A stretch of DNA of 64,000 nt from Terrimesophilobacter sp964651535 (lineage in GTDB: Bacteria > Actinomycetota > Actinomycetes > Actinomycetales > Microbacteriaceae). The notes beneath the pieces were generated by a model, which saw only the letters and a list, made by a program, of their open reading frames with translations, did not search any database and was not told the origin of the DNA. Below are positions 18,044-25,571 of the stretch, in pieces. Every line of letters begins with the position of its first letter. The first letter of the stretch is position 1. Location: NCBI GenBank assembly GCA_964651535.1, contig CAZYYE010000001.1, forward strand, positions 620,001-684,000, in the 5' to 3' direction. The position numbers were made by a program, and so were the translations under genes.

Positions 18044-18177
18044 ACTCGTTAGTTGCTCCACTTCGCCACACGTCGCCGTGACTCGGGGTTCTCCACAGTC
18101 AGACGGTAACGCGCATCACCTGTGTCTGAAGCGTGGCACATTCGTAGCCATGAACCCCGACGAAAGCGCGGTCGCGC

Positions 18178-18200
18178 TATGATTGCATATGCGTTGCATA
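18178..18200 (+). promoter_or_regulatory. promoter and operator candidate of second toxin-antitoxin pair
   Basis: A near-consensus -10 hexamer TATGAT at 18178-18183 is followed directly by a palindrome TATGC-GTT-GCATA (18188-18200), 21 bases before the antitoxin start at 18221. The related half-site TTGCATA occurs twice here. Ribbon-helix-helix antitoxins autorepress from such sites; no clear -35 box is seen. Confidence 0.5.
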
Positions 18201-18220
18201 CGTCAAATGAAGGGGCGACA

Positions 18221-18472
18221 ATGGCTGCGAAAACCGTGGGATTCGCGATCGCGGACGAAGATCGCGAACAGCTCGATGCGCTCGTCGATCACTTCGGCAA
18301 AGGTAATCGCTCCGAGTTTCTGAGAGTGGCCATAAGGCGCCTTCGCCACGACATGGTGGCCGAGCGGATGCAGGAGCTGCAGTCGCGTGCACGCACCGAG
18401 CTGGCTGGCCGTGTGGTGACGCGCGACGAGGTCAGCGCACTCGTCAAGCAGACGCTTCGTGACCACGCATAG
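18221..18472 (+). CDS. ribbon-helix-helix type antitoxin
   Basis: 83 residues. The N-terminus (KTVGFAIADEDREQLDALVD, then GNRSEFLRVAIRRLRHDM) has the beta-strand and two helices of a CopG/MetJ-like ribbon-helix-helix DNA-binding domain. The tail is charged and would bind the toxin. The start ATG at 18221 follows AGGGGCGACA; earlier in-frame ATGs lie inside or upstream of the operator. It overlaps the PIN toxin gene by 14 bases, as toxin-antitoxin pairs usually do. Confidence 0.8.
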   Translation: MAAKTVGFAIADEDREQLDALVDHFGKGNRSEFLRVAIRRLRHDMVAERMQELQSRARTELAGRVVTRDEVSALVKQTLRDHA

Positions 18473-18956
18473 CGAAGCAACACACATCGTCTTCGACATC
18501 AATGTGCTGGTCAACGCACTCGTTGGCCCCGATTCGACGTTTCCGCTCCTGAGCGCGGTACCACCGTCGACAGTCAATTCCGCGGCCGACTGCCTGTCGA
18601 TCGCGTTTGATGCCGAGGATTTTCGCCTTTACGCGTCTCCGCACATCCTGGCAAACACCGCGCGTGTGCTGACACTTCTTGGTCTCAGTGCAGCGCTTGC
18701 GGAGGACTATATCGAAGCAATAGTGGATATCGTCGCCGGGTCTGGCGGCCAGGTTATTGACCCGCCACGAACCGTCTTCGATGTACACGATTATGAGGAC
18801 AATCTCGTGCTCGACCTTGTTGTAGCCACCGACTCGCTCATCCTCGTCAGCGACGACACGGACCTCACGGAGTTGAGCCCGTGGAACGGACGAGCCATTC
18901 TTCGGCCGCGCGATTTCGTCGCTCGTGTCTTGCGGTCCCGGCAGGGACGTGGGTAA
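18459..18956 (+). CDS. PIN-domain toxin (COG1569-like)
   Basis: 165 residues starting with GTG at 18459. PIN features are the N-terminal acidic residue in HIVFDINVLVNALVG (Asp13), then DVHDYEDNLVLDLVVATDS and LVSDDTDL near the C-terminus carrying the other acidic residues. This is the longer PIN family annotated as putative toxin component, different from the compact VapC at 15875. It lies just upstream of the ferritin gene, whose possible iron box begins two bases after its stop codon. Target RNA unknown. Confidence 0.8.
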   Translation: MTTHSEATHIVFDINVLVNALVGPDSTFPLLSAVPPSTVNSAADCLSIAFDAEDFRLYASPHILANTARVLTLLGLSAALAEDYIEAIVDIVAGSGGQVIDPPRTVFDVHDYEDNLVLDLVVATDSLILVSDDTDLTELSPWNGRAILRPRDFVARVLRSRQGRG

Positions 18957-18957
18957 C

Positions 18958-18976
18958 GCAGGCTAGCCTTGCCTGT
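18958..18976. promoter_or_regulatory. DtxR/IdeR-like iron box candidate upstream of ferritin
   Basis: The 19 bases match the core of the iron-repressor box: AGG, TAG, C/G, CT, CCT fall at the consensus positions of TWAGGTWAGSCTWACCTWA, with about 12 of 19 agreeing. It lies 37-55 bases before the ferritin start. IdeR controls ferritin in related actinobacteria; binding here is inference. Confidence 0.4.
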
Positions 18977-19012
18977 CTGGAAACAGTCGGAGGTCACGAG
19001 TACCGTCGAAGC

Positions 19013-19540
19013 ATGAAGAAGACAAGTTTCGACCAACTGCTCACCGAACAGATCGGCCACGAGTTCGCAGCCTCGCAGCAGTACATCGCGATCGCCGTCT
19101 GGTACGACAACCACGACCTTCCGCAGCTGGCCAAGCACTTCTACCAGCAGTCCATCGAAGAGCGCAATCACGCCATGATGCTCGTGCAGTACCGACTCGA
19201 CCGGGACCTCGGCATCACGATCCCCGGCGTGCCGGATGTCGTCAACGACTTCAAGGACGAGCGCGCCCCCATCGCCCTCGCCCTGAAGCAGGAGAAAACC
19301 GTCACCGCGCAGATCGAGGCGCTCTTCGCCGCGGCGCGCGCCGAAAACGATGCCCTCGGCGAGCAGTTCATGCTGTGGTTCCTCAAGGAACAGGTCGAAG
19401 AGGTCGCCTCCATGTCGACGCTGCTCACGATCATGAATCGCGCGGAGAACCTGTTCGACGTCGAAAACTATCTGTCGCGGGAGGCGGTCGGCGGGGCTCC
19501 GGATGCGAGCGCACCAGCGGCCGCGGGCGGCGCACTCTAG
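19013..19540 (+). CDS. ftnA: non-heme ferritin
   Basis: 175 residues. Ferritin oxidises Fe(II) at a di-iron centre and stores it in a 24-subunit shell. The four-helix signature is clear: EQIGHEFAASQQYIAIAVWY with the first ligand Glu, then SIEERNHAMMLVQY carrying the ExxH ligand pair, and FLKEQVEEVASM in helix D. The Ala/Pro-rich tail after residue 160 is disordered and family-variable. The ATG at 19013 precedes MKKTSFDQLL, the normal N-terminus. A possible iron box sits upstream and a strong hairpin downstream, so it is probably a single-gene unit. Confidence 0.93.
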   Translation: MKKTSFDQLLTEQIGHEFAASQQYIAIAVWYDNHDLPQLAKHFYQQSIEERNHAMMLVQYRLDRDLGITIPGVPDVVNDFKDERAPIALALKQEKTVTAQIEALFAAARAENDALGEQFMLWFLKEQVEEVASMSTLLTIMNRAENLFDVENYLSREAVGGAPDASAPAAAGGAL

Positions 19541-19577
19541 AACTCGCGGATCGGCGCGGGCACCCGCGAAAAGAGAA

Positions 19578-19610
19578 GGTGCCCGTGCCAACCCGAATGG
19601 CACGGGCACC
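19578..19610 (+). terminator. hairpin terminator after ferritin
   Basis: A perfect 13-bp stem (GGTGCCCGTGCCA and its complement) closes a 7-base loop 37 bases after the ferritin stop. There is no long T-run, as is common in high-GC actinobacteria. The rest of the 297-base gap up to 19838 holds only the promoter of the next regulator. Confidence 0.8.
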
Positions 19611-19837
19611 AAGTCCGTTCCGCGGCCGGCAAGCATGCCAGCGACGCGGTCGGACGGGGGCCAGTGAAACGTTTCCGATTCACTGGACTTCCGAGGAACA
19701 GTCTCTAGGGAGAATCTTCCGTATTTGCTGTGAAGCAGTGCGCCGCCACGATTCCCCCGGATCCTCTTTGTCAGGGCGGCGACGCAACATTAGAAGTGTA
19801 ATTCATAACACTTGTTAGTGCAAACATCCGTTATGGT

Positions 19838-20449
19838 ATGAAAATGAGCCGACGTTCGGATCCGACGCGCAAGCCGGAACTACTCGCCCAAATCCTGGAC
19901 TACCTTCTGGACAAACCGCTCGCGAGTCTCACTTTTCGTTCCGCAGCATCCGCCCTCGGAGTGAGCACGTACACGCTCGTGTACCAGTTCGGCACGCGCA
20001 ACGAGCTCATCAGCGAAATCGTGCGGGCCATTTCCGCGCGCCGTGCGCTCATTGAAGAGAATTTCATGTCGACGGCCGACACGCTGGACACCTACTACGA
20101 GAATCTCAGGGTCTCGTGGCAGTGGACGCTGGACCCGCGCAATCGCCAGCTTCAGCGACTCGAGTTCGAGGCCTCAATGCTCGAGGCGGTTCAGCCGGAT
20201 GTGCACAACTTCAGCAAGGAACTGTTTGAGTTCTGGCTTCGGGTGGGGCGCGAGTCGCTCGAATCGTTCGGGCTGATGCCCAAGGATGCGGCGATCGAGG
20301 CCCGCATCATGGTAGACGCGTTCTATGGCCTGCAATATGACCTCGTCGTCAACGGCGACAAGGCGGGCGCAACTGCAGCGTTCGAGCGGCTCATCGCGCA
20401 ACACCGCGAACGGGTCGAAGCGCTCTGCTGCGACCGCCTCTCCGCCTAA
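19838..20449 (+). CDS. TetR family transcriptional regulator
   Basis: 203 residues with a TetR-type N-terminal helix-turn-helix (LAQILDYLLDKPLASLTFRS, then AASALGVSTYTLVYQFGTR). The ligand-binding part is not recognisable. ATG at 19838 or 19844 may start translation. The region just upstream is AT-rich with a CACT-TGTT-AGTG dyad that could be its operator. It stands alone between ferritin and hisS, so its target is not evident. Confidence 0.85.
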   Translation: MKMSRRSDPTRKPELLAQILDYLLDKPLASLTFRSAASALGVSTYTLVYQFGTRNELISEIVRAISARRALIEENFMSTADTLDTYYENLRVSWQWTLDPRNRQLQRLEFEASMLEAVQPDVHNFSKELFEFWLRVGRESLESFGLMPKDAAIEARIMVDAFYGLQYDLVVNGDKAGATAAFERLIAQHRERVEALCCDRLSA

Positions 20450-20509
20450 CGTGCCGACTGACCCCATCGCCGGGCGTCATCCCGTGCCGGGAGGTGCCAG
20501 AATCGAGGG

Positions 20510-21829
20510 ATGGCAACGCCGGTGAACCCCCCACGCGGGATGCGCGACTTCCTGCCCGACGAGAAGGCCCGCCGAGAGCGGGTGCTCGCGATCATCCGGG
20601 ACACCTATCGCGCGCACGGCTTCGACGAGATCGAAACGCCGGTCGTCGAGGACAGCTCGCGCCTGCACGCGGGACTCGGCGGCGACAACGAGAAGCTCGC
20701 GTTCGGCATCCTGAAACGGGGCTTGACCGCGGATGACCTGGCCGCGGCCCGCGACCCGCTCGACCTCGCCGATCTCGGCCTCCGCTTCGACCTGACCGTG
20801 CCGCTCACCCGGTTTTATGCCACGCACCGGGCGGAGCTTCCGGCTGTGTTCCGGGCGATCCAACTCGGCTCGGTGTGGCGGGCGGAGCGTCCGCAAAAGG
20901 GACGGTACCGCCAGTTCGTGCAGTGCGACATCGACGTGATCGGCGACGCGACGGGTCTCGCCGAGGCGGAACTCATCGTCGCCTCCCTCGCCACGTTCGA
21001 CGCGCTCGGGCTCGACGGCGTGACCATGCGCATCAACGACCGCCGCATCCTCACGGGCCTGCTCGAGCACCTCGGGTTTGCAGAAAGCACGCACGCCGCC
21101 GTGCTCATCACGCTCGACAAGCTCGACAAGATCGGCCCCGGCGGAGTTGTCGACGAGCTCACCGCGAACGCTGCGGATGCGGACGCGGTTGCCGCCCTGC
21201 GCACGTTTCTCATGAGCAAAGCCCTCACGCGCCCGCAGACCATGGAGTTCAACCCGTACGGCGAGCGGCAGATCCGCAAAGCACTTCCCGACGACTTCGA
21301 TTCGCCCGCGATCGCCGACCTCATCGCGCTCGGCGAGAGCGTGTCCGGCACACTCGCGGAACGCGAAGAGAGCGGTATCCCGCTCACGTTCGACCCGTTC
21401 CTCGTGCGCGGCATGGGCTACTACACGGGCATGATTTTCGAAGCGATGCACCCTTCGGCGGGCTACTCGCTCGGCGGCGGCGGTCGCTACGACGGCATGA
21501 TCGGCCGCTTCCTCGGCACGGATGTGCCCGCCACCGGGTTTTCGATCGGGTTCGAACGCATCGTCGATCTCGTCACGCTCGCCGACGACGCGACAGCGGA
21601 TTCCGTGGTGCTGCTGCACGACGCCGACGCTGACCCAGCGCGGCTGGTCGCGCTCAAAGCCGAACTCATCGGTCAGGGCCATCGCGTACGGCTCGAGCGG
21701 GCACCGCGCAACCTGAAACCGCTGCTCGAGTCGCTTGCGGCATCGGGGTTCCGCCATTTCGCCCGCGTGGGCGACGCAGCTACCGCAGCCGACCTCGACT
21801 TCAAGGTCCTTGCAGCACCCGCTCCCTGA
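20510..21829 (+). CDS. hisS: histidine-tRNA ligase
   Basis: 439 residues of a class II aminoacyl-tRNA synthetase charging tRNA-His. Motif 1 lies in PPRGMRDFLPDE...IETPVVE, motif 2 in FRAIQLGSVWRAERPQKGRYR with RQFVQCDIDVIG, and the histidine loops in LVRGMGYYTGMIFE and SLGGGGRYDGMI. The C-terminal anticodon-binding domain is present. The last codons (Pro-Ala-Pro-stop) lie inside a dispersed palindromic repeat, so the C-terminus may have been altered by repeat insertion. Start ATG at 20510. Confidence 0.96.
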   Translation: MATPVNPPRGMRDFLPDEKARRERVLAIIRDTYRAHGFDEIETPVVEDSSRLHAGLGGDNEKLAFGILKRGLTADDLAAARDPLDLADLGLRFDLTVPLTRFYATHRAELPAVFRAIQLGSVWRAERPQKGRYRQFVQCDIDVIGDATGLAEAELIVASLATFDALGLDGVTMRINDRRILTGLLEHLGFAESTHAAVLITLDKLDKIGPGGVVDELTANAADADAVAALRTFLMSKALTRPQTMEFNPYGERQIRKALPDDFDSPAIADLIALGESVSGTLAEREESGIPLTFDPFLVRGMGYYTGMIFEAMHPSAGYSLGGGGRYDGMIGRFLGTDVPATGFSIGFERIVDLVTLADDATADSVVLLHDADADPARLVALKAELIGQGHRVRLERAPRNLKPLLESLAASGFRHFARVGDAATAADLDFKVLAAPAP

Positions 21830-21916
21830 GGAGCTGGCGGAGCCAGCGTCTCGAAGGGAGCCACAATGATGCCCCCTTCGAGAGCCTCAGGGAGCGGGGT
21901 CGCCTCAGGGAGCGAG
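21821..21916. repeat. dispersed palindromic repeat (REP-like) after hisS
   Basis: Contains CTCCCTGAGG...TCTCGAAGGG followed by CCCTTCGAGA...CCTCAGGGAGCG, so two half-elements face each other and can fold into a long hairpin. Related copies occur at 27174-27268 and 37647-37684. The hisS stop TGA at 21827-21829 is part of the element. It may also terminate transcription. Confidence 0.75.
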
Positions 21917-21961
21917 AAGTAGACTTACGACCGACGAAAATCACAACGAAGGAGAATCCCC

Positions 21962-23242
21962 GTGGCTTTGATCGAGGCTGTTGGCGCTCGCGAAATTCTG
22001 GACTCCCGGGGCAACCCGACCATCGAGGTCGAAGTGCTGCTGGATGACGACACCGTTTCGCGCGCCGCCGTGCCCTCCGGCGCATCCACCGGTGCATTCG
22101 AAGCCTACGAACTGCGCGACGGCGACAAGAAGCGCTACGGCGGCAAGGGTGTGCTGAAAGCGGTCGACGCGGTCATCGACGTGCTCGGGCCCGCGCTCGA
22201 AGGGTTCGATGCCACGGACCAGCGGATGATCGATGCCGCCATGATCGAACTCGACGGCACCGACAACAAGAAGAAGCTCGGTGCGAACGCGATCCTCGGT
22301 GTATCCCTCGCCGTCGCGAAGGCCGCTGCCGACTCCGCCGACCTGCCGCTGTTCCGCTACCTCGGCGGGCCCAACGCGCACACCATGCCTGTGCCCATGC
22401 TCAACGTCATCAACGGCGGTTCGCACGCCGACACTAATGTCGACATCCAGGAATTCATGATCCTGCCCATCGGCGCGGGCAGTTTCGCCGAAGCGCTGCG
22501 CTGGGGCACCGAGACGTACCACGTGCTCAAGGGGCTCCTGCATTCGAAGAAGCTCAGCACGGGGCTCGGCGACGAAGGCGGATTCGCGCCGGACCTGAAG
22601 AGCAACCGCGCCGCGCTCGACCTGCTCGTCGACGCGATCACCGCTGCAGGGTTCACGCCCGGCAAGGACATTGCGCTGGGGCTGGATGTGGCCGCAACAG
22701 AGTTCTTCGATGGCGGCAAATACAACTTCGAAGGCAAGAAGATCACCGCGAAGCACCTCATGGAGTACTACGCGGACCTCGTGAAGTCGTACCCGCTCGT
22801 CACGATCGAAGACCCGCTCGCCGAGGACGACTGGAAGGGCTGGGCGGAACTGACCGCGGCGCTCGGCGACACGGTGCAGATCGTCGGGGACGACCTGTTC
22901 GTCACGAACCCCGTGCGCCTGGCCAAGGGCATCGAGACGGGTGCTGCGAACTCGATTCTCGTGAAAGTGAACCAGATCGGCACTCTCACCGAGACCCTGG
23001 ATGCCGTCGCGCTCGCCCACCGCAGCGGGTACACGGCCGTCATGTCGCACCGCTCTGGCGAGACCGAGGACACCACGATCGCCGACCTCGCCGTCGCGAC
23101 GGACTGCGGCCAGATCAAGACGGGTGCGCCGGCGCGCAGCGAACGCGTCGCCAAATACAACCAGCTGCTGCGCATCGAGGAAGAGCTCGCGGATGCCGCC
23201 GTGTATGCGGGCCGCGGCGCGTTCCCGCGGTTCACGGGGTGA
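21962..23242 (+). CDS. eno: enolase
   Basis: 426 residues. Enolase converts 2-phosphoglycerate to phosphoenolpyruvate in glycolysis and needs Mg. The N-terminal GAREILDSRGNPTIEVEV, the loop SGASTGAFEAYELRD, and the catalytic regions TIEDPLAEDDW, VGDDLFVTNP, LVKVNQIGTLTET and SHRSGETEDTTIADLAVA are all intact. The start is GTG at 21962 after AAGGAG. It leads a coupled cluster with ftsB, DUF501 and a subtilase, an order conserved in actinobacteria. Confidence 0.97.
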   Translation: MALIEAVGAREILDSRGNPTIEVEVLLDDDTVSRAAVPSGASTGAFEAYELRDGDKKRYGGKGVLKAVDAVIDVLGPALEGFDATDQRMIDAAMIELDGTDNKKKLGANAILGVSLAVAKAAADSADLPLFRYLGGPNAHTMPVPMLNVINGGSHADTNVDIQEFMILPIGAGSFAEALRWGTETYHVLKGLLHSKKLSTGLGDEGGFAPDLKSNRAALDLLVDAITAAGFTPGKDIALGLDVAATEFFDGGKYNFEGKKITAKHLMEYYADLVKSYPLVTIEDPLAEDDWKGWAELTAALGDTVQIVGDDLFVTNPVRLAKGIETGAANSILVKVNQIGTLTETLDAVALAHRSGYTAVMSHRSGETEDTTIADLAVATDCGQIKTGAPARSERVAKYNQLLRIEEELADAAVYAGRGAFPRFTG

Positions 23243-23290
23243 CACGCGATCCTTCCGCGTCCCGCAGCGCACCGAGCTTAGGCTTGAGGC

Positions 23291-23797
23291 ATGGCACGGA
23301 GGCAGAAACCTGAGCGCGCCGCCGTGCGCCTGCCGGAGCAGAGCGCACGCGCGAACTGGCTGCGCAGCATCCGCCTGTCCGGGTTCACGATTGCGACCCT
23401 CACGGTGCTCGTGCTCACGGTCGTCGTGCTCGCGCCCTCGCTGCGAATCTTCGTCGAGCAACAGCAACAGCTCGCCCAGCTTCGCGCCGAAGTCGAGGCG
23501 CAGAAGGAAGGCGTTGAGGATCTCACGAACGAACGCGCCAGGTGGGATGACCCCAGCTACATCGAAGCCCAGGCTCGCGAGCGCCTCAACTACGTGTACC
23601 CGGGCGAATACAGCTACCTCGTGATCAATGACGACGTGACGCTCGCGACCGGTGACGGCCAACCGATCAGCGACAAAGTTCAGACCACGCAAGTCGACTG
23701 GGTGCGCGTGCTGCTCTCCTCCGTATTCACGGCCGGACTCACCGACGACAAGCCAGGCGATATTGAGGCACCCGTCATCAAGGACGCGAACGGATGA
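23291..23797 (+). CDS. ftsB: septum formation initiator FtsB/DivIC
   Basis: 168 residues: a basic cytoplasmic N-terminus, one transmembrane helix (GFTIATLTVLVLTVVVLAPS, about residues 36-56), a coiled coil (EQQQQLAQLRAEVEAQKEGV) and the YIEAQARERLNYVYPGE motif of the DivIC/FtsB family. It acts in the divisome at the septum with FtsL and FtsQ. It lies between eno and DUF501 with ATGA overlap to the latter, the classic actinobacterial position. Confidence 0.92.
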   Translation: MARRQKPERAAVRLPEQSARANWLRSIRLSGFTIATLTVLVLTVVVLAPSLRIFVEQQQQLAQLRAEVEAQKEGVEDLTNERARWDDPSYIEAQARERLNYVYPGEYSYLVINDDVTLATGDGQPISDKVQTTQVDWVRVLLSSVFTAGLTDDKPGDIEAPVIKDANG

Positions 23798-24321
23798 CGC
23801 GGCCGCCATTCTCCCCGCCGACAACCGAAGACATCCGGGTTGTCACGCGCCAGCTGGGCCGCCCGGCCCGCGGCGTCGTCGGAATCGCGGCGCGTTGCGT
23901 GTGCGGCGCGCCGACGGTCGTGGCGACCGCGCCGCGACTTGACGACGGTACGCCGTTTCCGACGCTCTACTACCTGAGCCATCCGGCCGCGACGGCCGCC
24001 ATCTCCACGCTCGAAGCGAATGGCGTGATGGCGGAGTTCACGGCGCTCCTGGCTGAAAACGCACAACTCCGCGCGGGGTATGCGCTCGCCCACGCGGAGT
24101 ATCTCGCCGACCGCGACAGCATCGAGTCGATCCCCGAAGCCGAAGGGATCTCCGCAGGCGGCATGCCGGATCGGGTCAAGTGCCTGCACGCGCTCGCCGC
24201 CCACTCACTCGCTGCCGGTCCCGGCGTGAACCCGATCGGCGACCTCGCGCTCGACCGGGCGACATGGTCGCCGACAGTGTGCGAGTGCGCCGACTCTTCA
24301 ACCCCCGAGGTCGACGGATGA
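23794..24321 (+). CDS. DUF501 family protein
   Basis: 175 residues of a conserved actinobacterial family of unknown function. Typical features are VTRQLGRPARGVVGIAARC with a CVCG cysteine pair, the block GTPFPTLYYLSHP, and the C-terminal MPDRVKCLHALAAHSLAAGPGVNPIGD. It overlaps ftsB by ATGA and the subtilase gene by ATGA, so it is co-translated with both. The conserved cysteines and histidines suggest metal binding, but that is inference. Confidence 0.9.
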   Translation: MTRPPFSPPTTEDIRVVTRQLGRPARGVVGIAARCVCGAPTVVATAPRLDDGTPFPTLYYLSHPAATAAISTLEANGVMAEFTALLAENAQLRAGYALAHAEYLADRDSIESIPEAEGISAGGMPDRVKCLHALAAHSLAAGPGVNPIGDLALDRATWSPTVCECADSSTPEVDG

Positions 24322-25559
24322 GGCGCCTCGTCTCGGCGATCGCCGTGCTCGCGCTCGCGGCGAGCGTCTCCTTCGTCGGAACACCCGCGTCTGCGGACTC
24401 CATCAGGGACCGGGAATACTGGCTCAATCAATACGGCATCACGGCCGCCTGGAACACCACGCGGGGCGCCGGCGTGACCATTGCGATCATCGACACGGGC
24501 GTCGACGGCAGTCATATCGACCTGCAGGGCGCGGTCGTCGGGGGCACGGATGTCTCGGGCGTCGGCTCCTCGAACGGTCAGCAGCCGGTCGGCGACAGCA
24601 GCGAACACGGCACAATGGTCGCCTCGCTCGCCGCCGGGCGCGGACATGGCGGCGGCAACGGAGTGATCGGTTCGGCCCCCGCCGCGAACATCCTCGCGAT
24701 CTCGATCGGCTTCGGAACGGGGACGCGAAGTTCGGATGACCAGATCGCCGAGGCCGTCAAGTGGGCCGTCGACAACGGCGCTGACGTCATCAACATGTCG
24801 CTCACGCGCAACAGCCTGGAGTGGCCGGAAAGCTGGGACGACGCCTTCCTGTATGCGTTCGAGAACGATGTGGTCGTGGTCGCCGCCGCCGGCAACCGCG
24901 GCAGCGGAACGACCGAAGTCGGGGCGCCGGCGACCATCCCCGGAGTGCTCGTGGTCGGCGGCGTCGACCGCAACGGCGAGGCCAGCTTCGACGCATCGTC
25001 GCAGGGAATCACGATTGCCGTGTCGGCGCCGAGCGAGGACCTCGTCGGTGCGGCGCCGGGCGGAGGCTATTTCGCATGGGCCGGCACGAGCGGCGCGACT
25101 CCCATCGTTTCCGGCATTGTCGCGCTCGTCCGGGCAGCGCATCCCGGCCTGGATGCCGGCAACGTCGTCAACCGCATCACGGCGACAGCGAAATCTCCAG
25201 GGGTGCCGGTCCCGAGTCCCATTTACGGGTTCGGGCTCGTGGATGCCGCGGCTGCGGTGGCCGCCGATGTTCCGCAGGTGTCCGTGAATCCCGCACAGGA
25301 GCTGCGGGACTGGATTCACCTTCACCGGCGAGCGGAAGCAACTCCGAACCCGACGCCGTCGGGGCTGCCGACCACAAGTCCGACACCCGCGCCCGCTCCG
25401 CAGGCGGGGCCCGTGAATCCTCTCGGGACGCTCCTGCCCACCGTCGCCCTGCTGCGCGATGTCGGCATCCCGCTGCTCGTGTTCGGCGTGTTTTTCACTC
25501 TGCTCGGCGTGCTCCTGGCGACGTTCATCCGGCGTGTCAGGGGGTCGCGCCGTACGTAG
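24318..25559 (+). CDS. mycosin-like S8 subtilisin family serine protease, membrane-anchored
   Basis: 413 residues. A signal peptide (MRRLVSAIAVLALAASVSFV, cut near residue 27) is followed by the subtilase domain with triad Asp59 (AIIDTGVDG), His97 (SSEHGTMVASL) and Ser258 (AGTSGATP), and oxyanion Asn193. A Pro/Thr-rich linker (about 335-370) leads to a transmembrane helix and a basic cytoplasmic tail (RRVRGSRRT). This is the layout of type VII secretion mycosins, but no ESX genes are in the window. It overlaps DUF501 by ATGA, giving the start at 24318. Confidence 0.9.
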   Translation: MRRLVSAIAVLALAASVSFVGTPASADSIRDREYWLNQYGITAAWNTTRGAGVTIAIIDTGVDGSHIDLQGAVVGGTDVSGVGSSNGQQPVGDSSEHGTMVASLAAGRGHGGGNGVIGSAPAANILAISIGFGTGTRSSDDQIAEAVKWAVDNGADVINMSLTRNSLEWPESWDDAFLYAFENDVVVVAAAGNRGSGTTEVGAPATIPGVLVVGGVDRNGEASFDASSQGITIAVSAPSEDLVGAAPGGGYFAWAGTSGATPIVSGIVALVRAAHPGLDAGNVVNRITATAKSPGVPVPSPIYGFGLVDAAAAVAADVPQVSVNPAQELRDWIHLHRRAEATPNPTPSGLPTTSPTPAPAPQAGPVNPLGTLLPTVALLRDVGIPLLVFGVFFTLLGVLLATFIRRVRGSRRT

Positions 25560-25571
25560 TAGATTGGTCTG

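Noticed and set aside
20477..21757. A 426-residue minus-strand open frame opposite hisS
   Set aside because: Shadow of a gene with intact class II synthetase motifs.
21941..23824. A 627-residue minus-strand open frame opposite eno and ftsB
   Set aside because: Antisense to enolase; no domain recognised; codon pattern fits the plus strand.
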